Assembly (NCBI GenBank): GCA_034401795.1
Contig: CM067363.1
Coordinates: forward strand, 32,654,470 to 32,718,469
DNA from: Chaetoderma sp. LZ-2023a
Taxonomy: Eukaryota > Mollusca > Caudofoveata > Chaetodermatida > Chaetodermatidae
Reading direction: 5' to 3'
Length of the DNA stretch: 64,000 nucleotides
Below the pieces are notes generated by a model. The model ran no database searches. It was not told where the DNA came from and saw nothing but the letters and a program-made list of their open reading frames with translations. Positions 41,650-52,979 of the stretch are shown one piece after another. Made by a program: the position numbers and the translations under genes. Positions within the stretch are counted from its first letter, which is position 1; each line of letters begins with the position of its first letter.

Positions 41650-42300
41650 CTATTGAACATGGAATGAGTGGCCAGTTATTCTATTTTAAAACCAGAAATG
41701 TGGTTAAAATGCAACGATTAAGCTCAACTTTACGATTGCAATGAGCTATGAAGCTTGATTTCAAACATAAAATAATTAGAGAAGGCTTATCAATACAGTT
41801 ATCAACCATGAGCGTTGATCCAAATTAATTGTCACCACTTCCATCGTCCTATCGCACGGTCTCGCCCTCCCACTATGCTCTTGTATCGAGTCCCGTGCTT
41901 GCACACTTGATGTCTGCGCTAAGTTCACGAAACTTCATAAATGATGTCAGTCAACTAACGCTCAATAAATTTGCCTGGTTATTATCATCCTACATCGCTT
42001 GACATGCATGTCTCATGAGCTCTCCGTTGATATTGGCATGAAGCCACACCTCTATTTCTAGATTGATAGCTAGATTGAAGTAGGCAGAAATCTGATTGGC
42101 TGCCTCCAGCCCACTAGCGTAATGTTACTTCAAATCGCAAGAAATCACAGGCCTGCAAGTACGGCCTTGAACGGCGAAGCGATGTGAGTGAGCGTATGTT
42201 AGTATGATACATCGCCCTCTAGCAAGTATCCAAGCTTGATTAACACAACATGAGATAAGAACAGTTAAGTTGAGCTAAACGCAAAATGTTAATGCTGAAA
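41650..42300. other. Spacer, no gene seen
   Basis: Mostly unique; no open frame or RNA with recognisable features. Confidence 0.4.
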
Positions 42301-42304
42301 AAGT

Positions 42305-43410
42305 AATTTACCAATATCACGATAATATTGACCGTTGACCTTTTTGTGCCCTCTCCTTATAAGGAAGTATACATACAAGTATGTGTCCAGCAAGATTAAG
42401 CAAACACGAGATATGAACTGCTAAGTTCAAGAAGTTGAACCAAACACAAAATGTTAATGTTGAAAAACCCCAAAGTTTTTACCAATATCACAATAATCTT
42501 GACCTTTCTTTCCCCTTTTGACACCAACATCATTGTATGATGCCCTCCAATTATAATGAAGTATGTCCAAGGTTGGGTCCAGTATAGTTAAGCAAAGCGA
42601 ATGTAGTTATTCTCCTATAGTTAAGCGAAGCGAATGTAGTTATTCGCCTATAGTTAAGCAAAGCGAATGTAGTTATTCCCCTATAGTTAAGCAAAGCGAA
42701 TGTAGTTATTCTCCTATAGTTAAGCGAAGCGAATGTAGTTATTCGCCTATAGTTAAGCAAAGTGAATGTAGTTATTCTCCTATAGTTAAGCAAAGCGAAT
42801 GTAGTTATTCTCCAATAGCTAAGCAAAGCGAATTTAGTTATTCCCCTATAGTTAAGCAAAGCGAATGTAGTTATTCTCCTATAGTTAAGCAAAGCGAATG
42901 TAGTTATTCCCCTATAGTTAAGCAAAGTGAATGTAGTTATTCCCGTATTGCAAAGCGAAGCGAATGTAGTTATTCCCCTATAGTTAAGCAAAGAAGAGAT
43001 ATGAACTGCTAAGTTGAGCTAAATACAAAAAAAAATAGGGAAAATGTTTTTACCAATGTCACAGTGACCTTGACGTTTTGACCCCATGCTCATTAGATCA
43101 TGCCCTCTCATTCTATGGAAGGTGTCCAAGTTTGAGTCCAGTATGATTAACTAAACATGAGATATAAACAGAAAAGTTGAGCGAAACAGAAAATGTTACC
43201 GTTGAAAAAACAAGGGTTTTACAAAGGTCACAGTGACCTTTTGACCCCAATGGCATTGTGTGATGCTGTGTCATTATAAGGGGTGTGCCCAAGTTTGGGT
43301 CCAGTAAGATTAACCAAATATGAGATATAAACAGAAAAGTTGAGCTTAAAACGCAAATTGGACAACACCGCCGCCAGACGATGTGCGGGGTATCACAATA
43401 GCTTCGTATA
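42305..43410. repeat. AGGTCACAGTGACC dispersed repeat with an embedded array
   Basis: About four diverged units of roughly 160 bp (from about 42330, 42480, 43050 and 43210) with 'accttgacgttttgacccca', 'gtccagtatgattaa' and 'gagatataaacagaaaagtt'. The end motif 'acaccgccgccagacgatgt' resembles known ends of such repeats in marine invertebrates (from memory). Confidence 0.65.
42575..42995. repeat. 33-bp minisatellite grown inside the dispersed repeat
   Basis: About 12.5 units of 'tatagttaagcaaagcgaat' + 'gtagttattctcc'. The seed is the 'gtccagtatagttaagcaaa' part of the surrounding repeat. A period divisible by three gives long open frames on both strands, not a gene. Confidence 0.92.
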
Positions 43411-43509
43411 TATTCGAGCTAAATATAATCTTCACTTGGTCTGCAAATGGATGGCCATTCATTCACTCAGCAAAAAGATCTTTCTTGACATTCTCCATTT
43501 ATATCGCAA

Positions 43510-43718
43510 TTAACCCTTAGCACACTGATGTCAATATTCTATCTTTTACTGTGTCAATAGGAAAGAAACTAGTATACATTTTTCAACAAGTTTGGTGGAT
43601 GATGTTGCTCTCTACGAAAGCACCATCTTCCACCAAATTTGTTGAAAAATAAACACCAGTTCATCTTTTTCTTTAATTTGAGAATTTTAAATTTTGACAT
43701 CAGAGTGGTAAGGGTTAA
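43510..43718. repeat. H3 palindromic element, TTAA ends
   Basis: 'TTAACCCTTAGCACACTGAT' ... 'AGAGTGGTAAGGGTTAA', stem 'tttttcaacaagtttggtgg' with mirror 'ccaccaaatttgttgaaaaa'. A full-length copy of 209 bp. Confidence 0.8.
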
Positions 43719-43785
43719 ACAAGGTAACCATCTGACGTGTGGGTTTTTGCAGACGACATACCGCTATTCCAGGTTAGATCTCTGA

Positions 43786-43862
43786 ACCTGCTAAATATTT
43801 TGAAAACAATTAGACTGAAAGATTTTGGTTCAGTCAAATTGTTTTCAAAATATGCAACAAGT
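43786..43862. repeat. H2 hairpin element
   Basis: 'ctgctaaatattttgaaaac' with mirror 'ttgttttcaaaatatgcaac'; a short perfect stem around 'cagtcaaattg'. Confidence 0.75.
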
Positions 43863-43997
43863 AGAGAGCTTTAGCACATTGAAATTATTTCCTGGTTGCT
43901 TAGAGCAGTGAGACAGTTAATTAAACATGTTAAATAGAATAACAAAATGCAATTAAAATGATAATTTAATCTTAATGGATGGATCCCCTCTGCCACT

Positions 43998-44290
43998 CTG
44001 ATGTCATGATCAAATGTCACTTCTTATAGCTGACATCAATTATGACGTCAGCTTGTCACTTCTTATAGCTGACATCAGTCATAACGTCAGCTTGTCACTT
44101 CTTATAGCGGAAATCACAGTCATAATAACATAAGCTTGTCACGCCAGTGGTAATGACATCACAGTCATAATAACGCAAGCTTGTCATGCCAGTGGTAATG
44201 ACATTACAGTCATAATGACATAAGCTTGTCACATCAGTGGTAATGACATCACTGTCATAATGATGTAAGCTTGTCATGCCAGTGGTAATG
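43998..44290. repeat. About 45-bp minisatellite, 5-6 irregular units
   Basis: 'cataataacgcaagcttgtc' + 'atgccagtggtaatgacatc' + 'acagt'. Earlier units have 'acttcttatagctgacatca'. Confidence 0.8.
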
Positions 44291-44344
44291 GTCCACCACT
44301 AATGTTTGAACTGGATGTTTTTGTCAATTTACAATTTTCATTAA

Positions 44345-44431
44345 CATTCTGAAGTATTTTGAAACTACTTTGACTGGGAGCATCTAGACAACAAGAGCTA
44401 CCCATCAAATTAGTTTCAAAATATTCAACAA
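44345..44431. repeat. H2 hairpin element
   Basis: 'ctgaagtattttgaaactac' with mirror 'attagtttcaaaatattcaa'. Confidence 0.7.
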
Positions 44432-44504
44432 TATACCAGCATATTTACCTTGAAATGAAGATTCTGTGATTCACACGTACAAAGTGGGCAGCAGACCTTA
44501 TTTA

Positions 44505-45075
44505 GAAACGGAGCATATCTTGAAATGTGCGGGGAATAGTTAGAAATGTCCGAGGCATGCATATAGAAATGTGTGGGGAATAGCTCGAAATGGGTGGGGC
44601 ATAACTAGAAATGGGCGGGGAATAACTAGAAATGGGTGGGGCAGAGCTAGACATGGATGGAACAGCTAGAAATGGGCGGAGAATAGATAGAAATGGGCAC
44701 AACATAGCTAGAAATGGGTGGAGCTTAGTTAGAAATGGGTGGAGCTTAGTTAGAAATGGTTGTGGCATAGCTAGAAATGGTTGTGGCATAGCTAGAAATG
44801 GGTGGGACATAGCTAGAAATGGGTGGAGCTTAGCTAGAAATGGGTGGAGCTTAGCTAGAAATGGGTGGCCATAGCTAGAAATGGGTGTGGCATAGCTAGA
44901 AATTGACGGAGCTTAGCCAGAAATGGGTGTGGCATAGTTAGAAATGGTTGTGGCATAGCTAAAAATGGGTGGCGCTTAGCTAGAAAAGGCCAGAGCTTAG
45001 GCAGAAATGGGCGGAGGGTAGCTAGAAATGGGCAGAGCTTAGCTAGAAATGGGTGGAGCTTAGCTAGACATGAAT
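44505..45075. repeat. About 20-bp minisatellite derived from H4 (opposite orientation to 37838)
   Basis: Around 27 units of 'agctagaaatgggtggagct' and variants. Same sequence family as the H4 end module 'gagcttagctaaagatgggc'. Confidence 0.88.
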
Positions 45076-45093
45076 CCCTCTAATGTCAGAATA

Positions 45094-45313
45094 TTAACCC
45101 TTTAATGACTAAATTTGGTCAAAAAAATCTAAATATTTTCTTAATCATTTGCAGGCCAAGAGACTATTTCTGAAAAATACCACTGGAATGACTGGCTGGG
45201 TTATCAAGCCAGTCATTCCAGTGGTAAAATTTCAAAAATAGTCTTCTCTTGGCCTGCAAATGGATGTTCGTCAAGACCACAGTAGAGGCCGACTTTGACC
45301 ATTAAAAGGTTAA
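45094..45313. repeat. H1 palindromic element, TTAA ends
   Basis: 'TTAACCCTTTAATGACTAAA' ... 'TTAAAAGGTTAA' with full stem 'accactggaatgactggctg' / 'aagccagtcattccagtggt'. Confidence 0.8.
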
Positions 45314-45434
45314 TGTAGTCAATTATTTACAAATTTAAAATTATTTCTAAAAAGGTTCGAGTAAAAAAAATGGACTTTTAAAATGAAACGGAATATAAAA
45401 CACATGAGTATAACACATGAGTAGCATTAAGCAC

Positions 45435-45777
45435 ATTCATGGCTTTCGTTGCTGTGGTTGTGAGGAGTGTCCATTTGCAGGTCAAGAGAAGACTATTTTT
45501 GAAAACTTACCACTGGAATGACTGGCTCAGTAACCGAGCCACTCATTCCAGTTTTCAAAGATAGTCTTCTCTTAGCCAGCAAATGGATATTCAATAAAGA
45601 AATACTCTGATTTTCTTGACCAAAAAATTTGGTAATTAAAAAGTCAAATGATTATTGTTGCAACTTGGACACGAAAATCTAAATATTTTCCCAAGACTAT
45701 TTTTGAAAATTAACCACTGGAATGACTGGCTCGGTTATCATATAAAAGCCGTTTTTTGGCGAGTTTAAGGGTTAAAT
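45435..45777. repeat. Two further H1 copies, one truncated
   Basis: 45435-45610 has the full stem ('ggctcagtaaccgagccact'). 45665-45777 has only the left stem, then 'gagtttaagggttaaatgg'. Confidence 0.7.
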
Positions 45778-46009
45778 GGTTAAAATAATACTCAATAGCT
45801 AAATATAATTTTATACATGAAATTTACATTAAATATACTTATGTATATATATACATATAGTTTTGATTTCAAGTCCAGCTTATTATGTGAATAAGCTCTC
45901 GTGGGTCCAGCTTGATAGGAAGGTCGGGATGACATTATCTTGATGACGATGCCAGGATGAACGAGACGTGATGGGTCCATCGTGAAGGGTAAGTCAGGAT
46001 GAGTGTCGG

Positions 46010-47245
46010 GATGAAATCATCTTAATGGTTAGCTACGCCGTGATGTTGTGAAATCATCTGAATGGTTAGTTACGCCGTGATGAAACCGTCTTAATGTTTA
46101 GTTACGCCGTGATGTGGTGAAATCGTCTTAATGTTTAGTTACGCGGTGATGTGGTGAAATCATCTTAATGGTTAGCTACGCCGTGATGTGAAATCATCTT
46201 AATGTTTAGTTACGCCATGATGTGGTTTAATCATGGTTTAATTGTTAGCTACGCCGTGATGAAACTGTCTTAATGGTTAGCTACGCCGTGATGACTGTCT
46301 TAATGGTTAGCTACGCCGTGATGAAACTGTCTTAATGGTTAGCTACGCCGTGATGAAACTGTCTTAATGGTTAGCTACGCCGTGATGAAACTGTCTTAAT
46401 GGTTAGCTACGTTGTGATGACTGTCTTAATCGTTAGCTACACAGTGATGAAACTGTCTTAATGGTTAGCTACGCCGTGATGAAACTGTCTTAATGGTTAG
46501 CTACACCGTGATGACTGTCTTAATGGTTAGCTACGCCGTGATGAAACTGTCTTTCATGGTTAGCTACGCCGTGATGAAACTGTCTTAATGGATAGCTACG
46601 CCGTGATGCGGTGAAATCATCTTAATGGTTAGCTATGCCGTGATGTGGTGAAATCATCTTAATTGGTAGCTATGCCGTGATGAAACTGTCTTAATGGTTA
46701 GCTACGCTGTGATGAAATCATCTTAATGGTTAACTACGTCGAAATGTGGTGAAATCATCTTAATGGTAAGCTACGCCGTGATAAAACCGTCTTAATGTTT
46801 AGATATACCGTGATGTGAAATCATTTTAATGCTTAGTTACGCCGTGATGTGGTGAAATCATCTTAATAGTTAGTTACGCTGTGATGTGGTGAAATCATCT
46901 TAATGGTTAGCTACACCGTGATGAAACTGTCTTAATGGTTAGCTACGCCGTGATGAAAGCATCTTAATGGTTAGCTACGCCATGATGAAACTGTCTTAAT
47001 TGTTAGCTATGCCGTGATGAAACTGTCTTAATGGTTAGCTATGTCGTGATGAAAACATCTTAATGGTTAGCTACGCCATGATGAAACTGTCTTAATGGTT
47101 AGCTACACCGTAATGAAATTATCTTAATGGTTAGCTATGTCGTGATGAGTGTCTTAATGGTTAGCTACGCCATGATGTGATGATATCCTGTTAATGGTTA
47201 CGCTGTGATGCGTATGCCGTGATGAAAGCATCTTAATGGTTAGTT
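46010..47245. repeat. About 32-36-bp minisatellite, about 36 units
   Basis: Unit 'gaaactgtcttaatggttag' + 'ctacgccgtgat', with a variant 'gtggtgaaatcatctt' replacing 'gaaactgtctt'. Unit order is mixed. Not coding. Confidence 0.9.
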
Positions 47246-47346
47246 AAGATGATCCTTATGTACAACACGTTATGCTACAAATTGGATAAATTTTGTCATA
47301 TATACGGTAAATTTTGAATAAATGTAAATATCCTAGTAATGAGGGT

Positions 47347-47468
47347 TCATTTTTTCTTTGTTTTACTTCTTGGATCTTTCTCCTTGCGCTGTTGTTTTTG
47401 TTTCTTCTTCTCTTCCTTCAAGCGCTGTTTGTCTCGTAAACTCTTCACCAGTTTATATCCGAAAAAAG
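47347..47468 (-). CDS. Possible last exon of an unidentified basic-tailed protein
   Basis: On the minus strand a good acceptor ('tttgtattttttcag') is followed by an open frame of 39 codons and TGA. The peptide starts 'FFGYKLVKSLRDKQRLKEEK' and ends 'KDPRSKTKKK'. It is a short hydrophobic start followed by a strongly basic, coiled-coil-like Lys/Gln/Glu tail ending in lysines, as in the cytosolic end of small ER membrane proteins (inference). The first two bases complete a codon begun in an exon further up on the minus strand, which I could not find. It might also be a chance frame; lysine-rich codons arise easily in A-rich DNA, though this stretch has mixed codons and no repeat similarity. Confidence 0.4.
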
Positions 47469-47544
47469 CTGAAAAAATACAAACAGATATAAAGTTTCCC
47501 TTGTAGTCTTTCACTATGTGCTAACGCTTTCACCGATAAGTTCC

Positions 47545-47636
47545 CTGTTGAATTTTTTGAAATTAATTTGACTAGAAGACATTCAACAGTTAGGCAGCAA
47601 TGTCTTCCAGTCAAATTAATTTCAAAATATTCAACA
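47545..47636. repeat. H2 hairpin element
   Basis: 'ctgttgaattttttgaaatt' with mirror 'attaatttcaaaatattcaa'; 'gactagaagacatt' pairs with 'aatgtcttccagtc'. An extra right-half fragment follows at 47645-47665. Confidence 0.75.
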
Positions 47637-47737
47637 CCTAGGCAGCAATGTTAAAATATTTAACAGAAAACATGTAAGTTTTATATCGTAAAGAATTTAC
47701 TTTTTCAGGGATTTGTTCGTGAAAGGGTTAATAAATA

Positions 47738-47815
47738 CAGCATAATATATTTTGAAACTAATTTGACTGGGAACTGTTGCTACATGTACAGGTGCCACTC
47801 AAACTAGTTTTAAAT
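47738..47815. repeat. H2 hairpin element, degraded
   Basis: 'aatatattttgaaactaatt' + 'tgactgggaactgttgc' with mirror 'actcaaactagttttaaat'. Confidence 0.65.
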
Positions 47816-49665
47816 TTCCCATTGCTTTAGCATGGGAGCTTTTGACGGGAAAATGATCCAAGATAGCCGACAAACCATTTAACCGACAGCTTCGACAATG
47901 GCAGATTTGAAATCAGAATACACAAAAACAAATATAAAAATTATTTCGGCTTCAAAATCAATCAAAATAAAAAAATCCAATATGGCCACCAAACATGCTA
48001 CATTTTCATTGGCCCACTGCAGCTAGGTTTTTTGATGGATTAACATCCTTTGAAAAAACTTTAATGGTCCTTAGTCCCAAATCATATCTCCCAAATTTCG
48101 TCCTGATCCCTTCAGCGGTTCTGAAGAATGTCACTAGGTCATCCAAGATGGCCGCAGAAGCATTTGGTCAATCAAGTTCTCTTAAACAAATTGGCTTACC
48201 TCATGCCCTAGATGTGTTTCATGAGTTTTTAATCGATTCCCCAAGCGGTTTTGGAGAAGATTTTTAAAGACATTTCTAACAAGAGGACCAAGGGCCTGTG
48301 GTGCTCACCTGGCCTATTGGCATTTAAACCATTAATATTTAAATCACCCAAATTTTGTATAAATCGGGCTATTGATTGAAGGAGTACCGTTTTTAAATGG
48401 TTCTGGAAAACTTTCAGAAAATCATAGATTGCTGCCAAAACATTGCCATATCAAAATTCTGAATAAAGGTACGACAGTAGGATCATTCCAGCCAAATTTG
48501 GTTGAAATTGCCCAAACAATTAATGGGGTAGCATTTTATACGAATTCCCATTTTTGGAAAATCCAAGATGGTGACCATCAAAATCAAGCCGTCAAAATTC
48601 TGTATACAAGTTCTTAAGCGTACCAGCCTTGGGTTCTTCCAGCTAAGTTTGGTTCAAATCGGCCAACCGCTTAATGAGGAGCAGTCTTTTAACTGATTTC
48701 CCAAAATGTTCAGAGACTCCAAGATGGCTGCCAGAAAATTCACCAATCAAAATTCATTATGCAAGTTCTGAAGCCTTAGGGTCTTTCCAGCTAGTCAGGT
48801 TAAAATTGCACAAGCAGTTAAAGTAGACGATTTTCAGCCATTTTTCAGAAAATTCAAGATGGCCTCCGAACAAATTGACCAATCAAAATTCTGTATACAA
48901 ACTCTGACCCCTTTAGGGTCATTCCAGCCGAGTTTGCTTGAAGTGGTTCAAGCTGTTAATGAGTAGTTGCTTAACTGATTTCCCAAAATTTTCAGAAAAT
49001 CTAAATTCAAAATTCTGTATACAGGTTCCGAAACCTACCAGCCTAGTATCCTTCCAGCCTAGTCTGGTTGAAATTGCTCAAGCAGTTAATGAGGTGTAGC
49101 ATTTTAAATGATTTACCAACATTTTTTGGGGAGTTCAAGATGGCCGCCAGGAAAATTGACCCATCAACATTCTGTATACAAGTTCTGAAACATACTAGTG
49201 TACTATCCTCCCAGCTAAGTCTGGAGGATGAGCAGTTGTGTTTTAAACGATTTCCCACTATTTTTCGGAAAATTCAAGACGGACGGTGAAAAAAATTGAC
49301 ATATCAAAATTCTGTATACAAGTTCTAAAGCCCCCATAGGATCGTTCATGCCATATTAATTTGCAATCCGCCAAATTGTTAATGAGTTGCATTTTTAAGC
49401 AAAAGTTGACAGACGGATGCCGGATAGGTAGCAAGACAGACGGATGATGGACGGTAGCCATGCCATAAGCTCACTTGGCCATTCTGGCAAGGTGAACTAA
49501 AAATCGGCCAAAATCCAAGATAGCGGCCAGACGAATTGGTCGATCAGCTTCATTTTGAACAAACTTAGATCTCTATGCTTCCTGCCAAATATAATTGAAA
49601 TCGGACCAGTGGTTCTTGAGAAATCGTTTAACGTTGCTTTCAGGCCAGGTGAGCTTATAATCGAT
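47816..49665. repeat. R5 dispersed repeats, several modules
   Basis: Left part (47816-48280) is the minus-type module. From 48285 'aagaggaccaagggcctgtg' + 'gtgctcacctgg' starts a full copy with about six 'aagatggc' + 'accaatcaaaattc' modules, ending 'aagctcacttggccattctg'. A further partial module ends near 49650 ('caggccaggtgagctta'). Confidence 0.75.
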
Positions 49666-49970
49666 CGTGATCACTCAAAGCAACAAGAGGTCCAAGGGAC
49701 TTAATGCTCACCTGGACCATTAGCATTTGATCTAAAGCATTTGAGCAGACCTAATACTTTAAATTCAGCAGCAACAAGGCATAAAATCCAAAATTGGAAT
49801 TCAGTAGAAATAATATTTAGTGGGAAATTAATGATGGGACGCTGACCACACAATCAGATTGAACCTTAGATCTTGATTGGTCCATGACAATCAATTGCTT
49901 TATCAAGGAACAAATTCTCTTGAATAAACTTTAATCGCCCTTAGGTATTGATGAAATTAAATGTAATGAG

Positions 49971-50352
49971 TTTAAGCCTGCTCCGTACAGCAAGAGTTTC
50001 AGCCTGCTCCGTACAGCAAGAGTTTCAGCCTGCTCTGTACAGCAAGAGTTTCAGTCTGCTCTGTACAGCAAGTTTCAGCCTGCTCCGTACAGCAAGAGTT
50101 TCAGCCTGCTCCGTACAGCAAGAGTTTCAGCCTGCTCTGTACAGCAAGAGTTTCAGTCTGCTCTGTACAGCAAGTTTCAGCCTGCTCCGTACAGCAAGAG
50201 TTTCAGCCTGCTCCATACAGCAAGAGTTTCAGCCTGCTCTGTACAGCAAGAGTTTCAGCCTGCTCCATACAGCAAGAGTTTCAGCCTGCTTGGTACAGCA
50301 AGAGTTTCATCCTGCTCCATACAGCAAGAGTTTCAGCCTGCTATTTACAGCA
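49971..50352. repeat. 26-bp minisatellite grown inside R5
   Basis: About 15 units of 'gtttcagcctgctccgtaca' + 'gcaaga'. The seed is R5's own 'gagtttcagcctgatccgta' + 'cagc' seen once at 33630. Some units lack 'aga', so the unit alternates between 26 and 23 bp. Confidence 0.92.
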
Positions 50353-50509
50353 ATTCCTGAGATGTCAGTTTTGAGAACAAGACAGTTACTGGAACAAGCG
50401 GTTAATAAGGAGTAGCGCTGTAAACGATTTTCCATTTTTCGGAAAATCCAAGATGACTACCAAAATAAAAGACCAGTTCTGGTCACAGTCGTCCCCCGAA
50501 CAGGGCTTT

Positions 50510-50870
50510 TTATTACAACCCCAATTTTTAAAATCCAACAACGGAGATAACTCCGGTGTGTCTGGACACATTTTGCCGATATGCAATCCCCACCGAGGTC
50601 TTGTCATAAAGAGCTGACATTCCAAATTTTTAATGAATCCATTCAAGCTAACTGAAGTTATCGAGCAGAAACCACATATTTCAGGATTTTTCAAGAAATC
50701 AAGGGGGATAACTCCGGTGGGTCTGGACACATTTCGCCGATATGCAATCCCCACCGAGGTCTTGTCATAAGGAGCTGACAATCCAAATTTGGAATGAATC
50801 CATTCAAGCTAACTGAAGTTATCAAGCGAAAACTAAATACGAATAGATGGACGGATGAAAGGACACACAC
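50510..50870. repeat. Two tandem copies of an about 190-bp dispersed module
   Basis: 'gataactccggtgtgtctgg' ... 'ccccaccgaggtcttgtcat' ... 'ccattcaagctaactgaagt' occurs twice (50552-50660 and 50709-50824). It is followed by 'gacggatgaaaggacacaca'. Confidence 0.8.
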
Positions 50871-51474
50871 ACGGACGGGACCAGTTTCTGTAGTCCTTGT
50901 CAGCGATGTCGGGGGGACTAAAAAGAATGAAGCAATCAAATCTTGTATACCAATTCTGAAGCATACCAGCCTAGGGTCCTTCCAGCCAAGTTTGATCTAA
51001 ATTGGCCAAGCGGTTAATGAAGAGTATCCTTTAAACTGATTTCCCAAAATTTTCGGAACATCCAAGATGGCCACTGGAAAAATTGAACAATCAAAATTCT
51101 ATATATATATGTTCTGAAACTTATCACAATAGTATTCTTCCAGCCATGTCTGGTTGAAATTGCCAAAGCAGTTAATGAGGAGTAGTGTATTAAACGATTT
51201 CCCGGTATTTTTCGGAAAATTCAAGATGACCACCAAAAAAATAGACCTATCAAAATTCTGTATATATGTTATGAAGCATACCACTCTAGGGTTTTCCCAA
51301 CCAAGTTTGCTTGAAATCGGTCAAGTGGTTAATGAGGAGTAGGCTTTTAACAAATTTCAAGAAATTTTGGAAAATCCAAATTTGGTCCAAGCATAAATGA
51401 GGAGATGCGATTTGACGGATGGATGGACGGATGCACCGCCAGCCGGCCGTCATGGCCTAAGCTCACTATAATTA

Positions 51475-51730
51475 CACAAGCCTACAGCACCATGTCATAA
51501 TGAACCAGCACATTAACATCACCCTGTGTTGATAATAATTACACAAACCTATAGCACCATGTCATAATGAACCAGCACATTAACATCACCCCGTGAGATA
51601 ATAATTACACAAACCTATAGCACCATGTCATAATGAACCAGCACATTAACATCACCCCGTGAGATAATAATTACACAAACCTATAGCACCATGTCATAAT
51701 GAACCAGCACATTAACATCACATCACAGTA
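51475..51730. repeat. About 60-63-bp minisatellite, 4 units
   Basis: 'ataattacacaaacctatag' + 'caccatgtcataatgaacca' + 'gcacattaacatcaccccgt' + 'gag'. Highly alike copies, so a recent expansion. Confidence 0.9.
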
Positions 51731-51749
51731 TCGTATAACCAACAGGCAC

Positions 51750-52430
51750 AAGGAGCCTGTATCGCTCACCTGGAATTATTGCCCACTGGCACAACCGAAC
51801 AATAGAATCGTTTGAACAAGATGGCCGCTGGAAAAATTGATCGACGAAATTTGGCCAATCAAGTTCCCTCGGGCAAACTTGGTTCAGCTGTTGCCCTCGA
51901 TGCTCGAGCTTTCATGAGTTTTCAATTGATCGCCCAAGCGGCTTCGGCGAAGATTTTTCAAGACGATTCTAAAAATCGGCCAAAATCAAAGATGACCACC
52001 AGCTCGATCTGTTCAGCGGTTCTGGGGGTCGTTTTTGTGAAAAGTAGGTTGTCCAGATAGCCGCCGAACCTTTGGCCAATCAACTTCAATTGAACAATCT
52101 GGTTTCGGCTGTTGCCCTAGATGTTTCATGAGTTTCGAATAAATCCCCGATTTGGCGGTTTCATAGATATTTAAAGAAATTTTTAAACATTAACTAAATC
52201 CAAGATAGCCACTGGCCAAATTGGCCGATCGGCTTACTTTAAACAGACTTTGCTTTCTATGCCCTATGGATGCAAAATATAATTCAAATCGGGCAAGTGG
52301 TTCTTGAAGTCATTTAAAGAAAAAGTTGACAGATGAATGAGATGATGGATGGACAATGGACAGACAGATGGCAGCGAGTTACCATGGCATAAGCTCACAT
52401 CACTTTTCAGGCCAGGTGAGCTAATAAATA
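51750..52430. repeat. R5 dispersed repeat (related sub-type)
   Basis: 'aggcacaaggagcctgtatc' + 'gctcacctgg' at the start, 'caagatggccgctggaaaaa', and end 'tttcaggccaggtgagctaa'. Confidence 0.7.
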
Positions 52431-52439
52431 AAAGCATTA

Positions 52440-52975
52440 CCTTGATAAGAAGTGAGTCTTATCACTGCCTATAACTGGAAATCAGGGTGGTGTAAGCTAT
52501 TGCTGTCTATTATATAACAGCAACAGCACTGTCTATGACAACAACAGCCCCTCAGCAACAGTGTTTATAAACTGTACACCAGCCTATCTAATACTGGCTT
52601 TGTAACAATTAATCTTTTAATATAATCTTTTGAGAACAGGTGTTGATAAGAGCAGATTGATGATTAGAAAAAAAGTTTGTGTTAATATCAGCATGTGGTC
52701 AAAGAATATTTTTACCGGAGAAGTGACTGATTGATATGCCTGCTTGATAGGTCGCTGACCAATGAGACAGTGTTGCCAGATTGTGTGAAGGAGGGGGTTC
52801 ACGATCACTGGATTGTGATTCCTAACCACGCAGAGGCATCATCAGTGTAGTATTTCAGCAGACTGTATCATGTGACCCGGGGTCAAAGAACAGTGTTAGA
52901 TTGACAGTGAGTCAATGAAATTGATTTGTAAAATTTGTATGTACACACCAATACAACATGGCATTTAAAACATTT
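52440..52975. other. Spacer, no gene seen
   Basis: Includes a small 'cagcaacagc' cluster at 52515-52565. No recognised coding region. Confidence 0.35.
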
Positions 52976-52979
52976 GCAT

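Larger units (their letters stand above)
49683..51470. repeat. R5 dispersed repeat, another full copy
   Basis: Starts 'acaagaggtccaagggactt' + 'aatgctcacctgg'. It contains the 26-bp array (49971-50352) and a 170-bp duplicated insertion (50510-50860), then more 'aagatggcc' modules, ending in 'ggatggacggatgcaccg' and 'aagctcac'. Confidence 0.75.

Noticed and set aside
42563..43012. 149-codon frame on + and 146 on -
   Set aside because: A 33-bp minisatellite embedded in a dispersed repeat.
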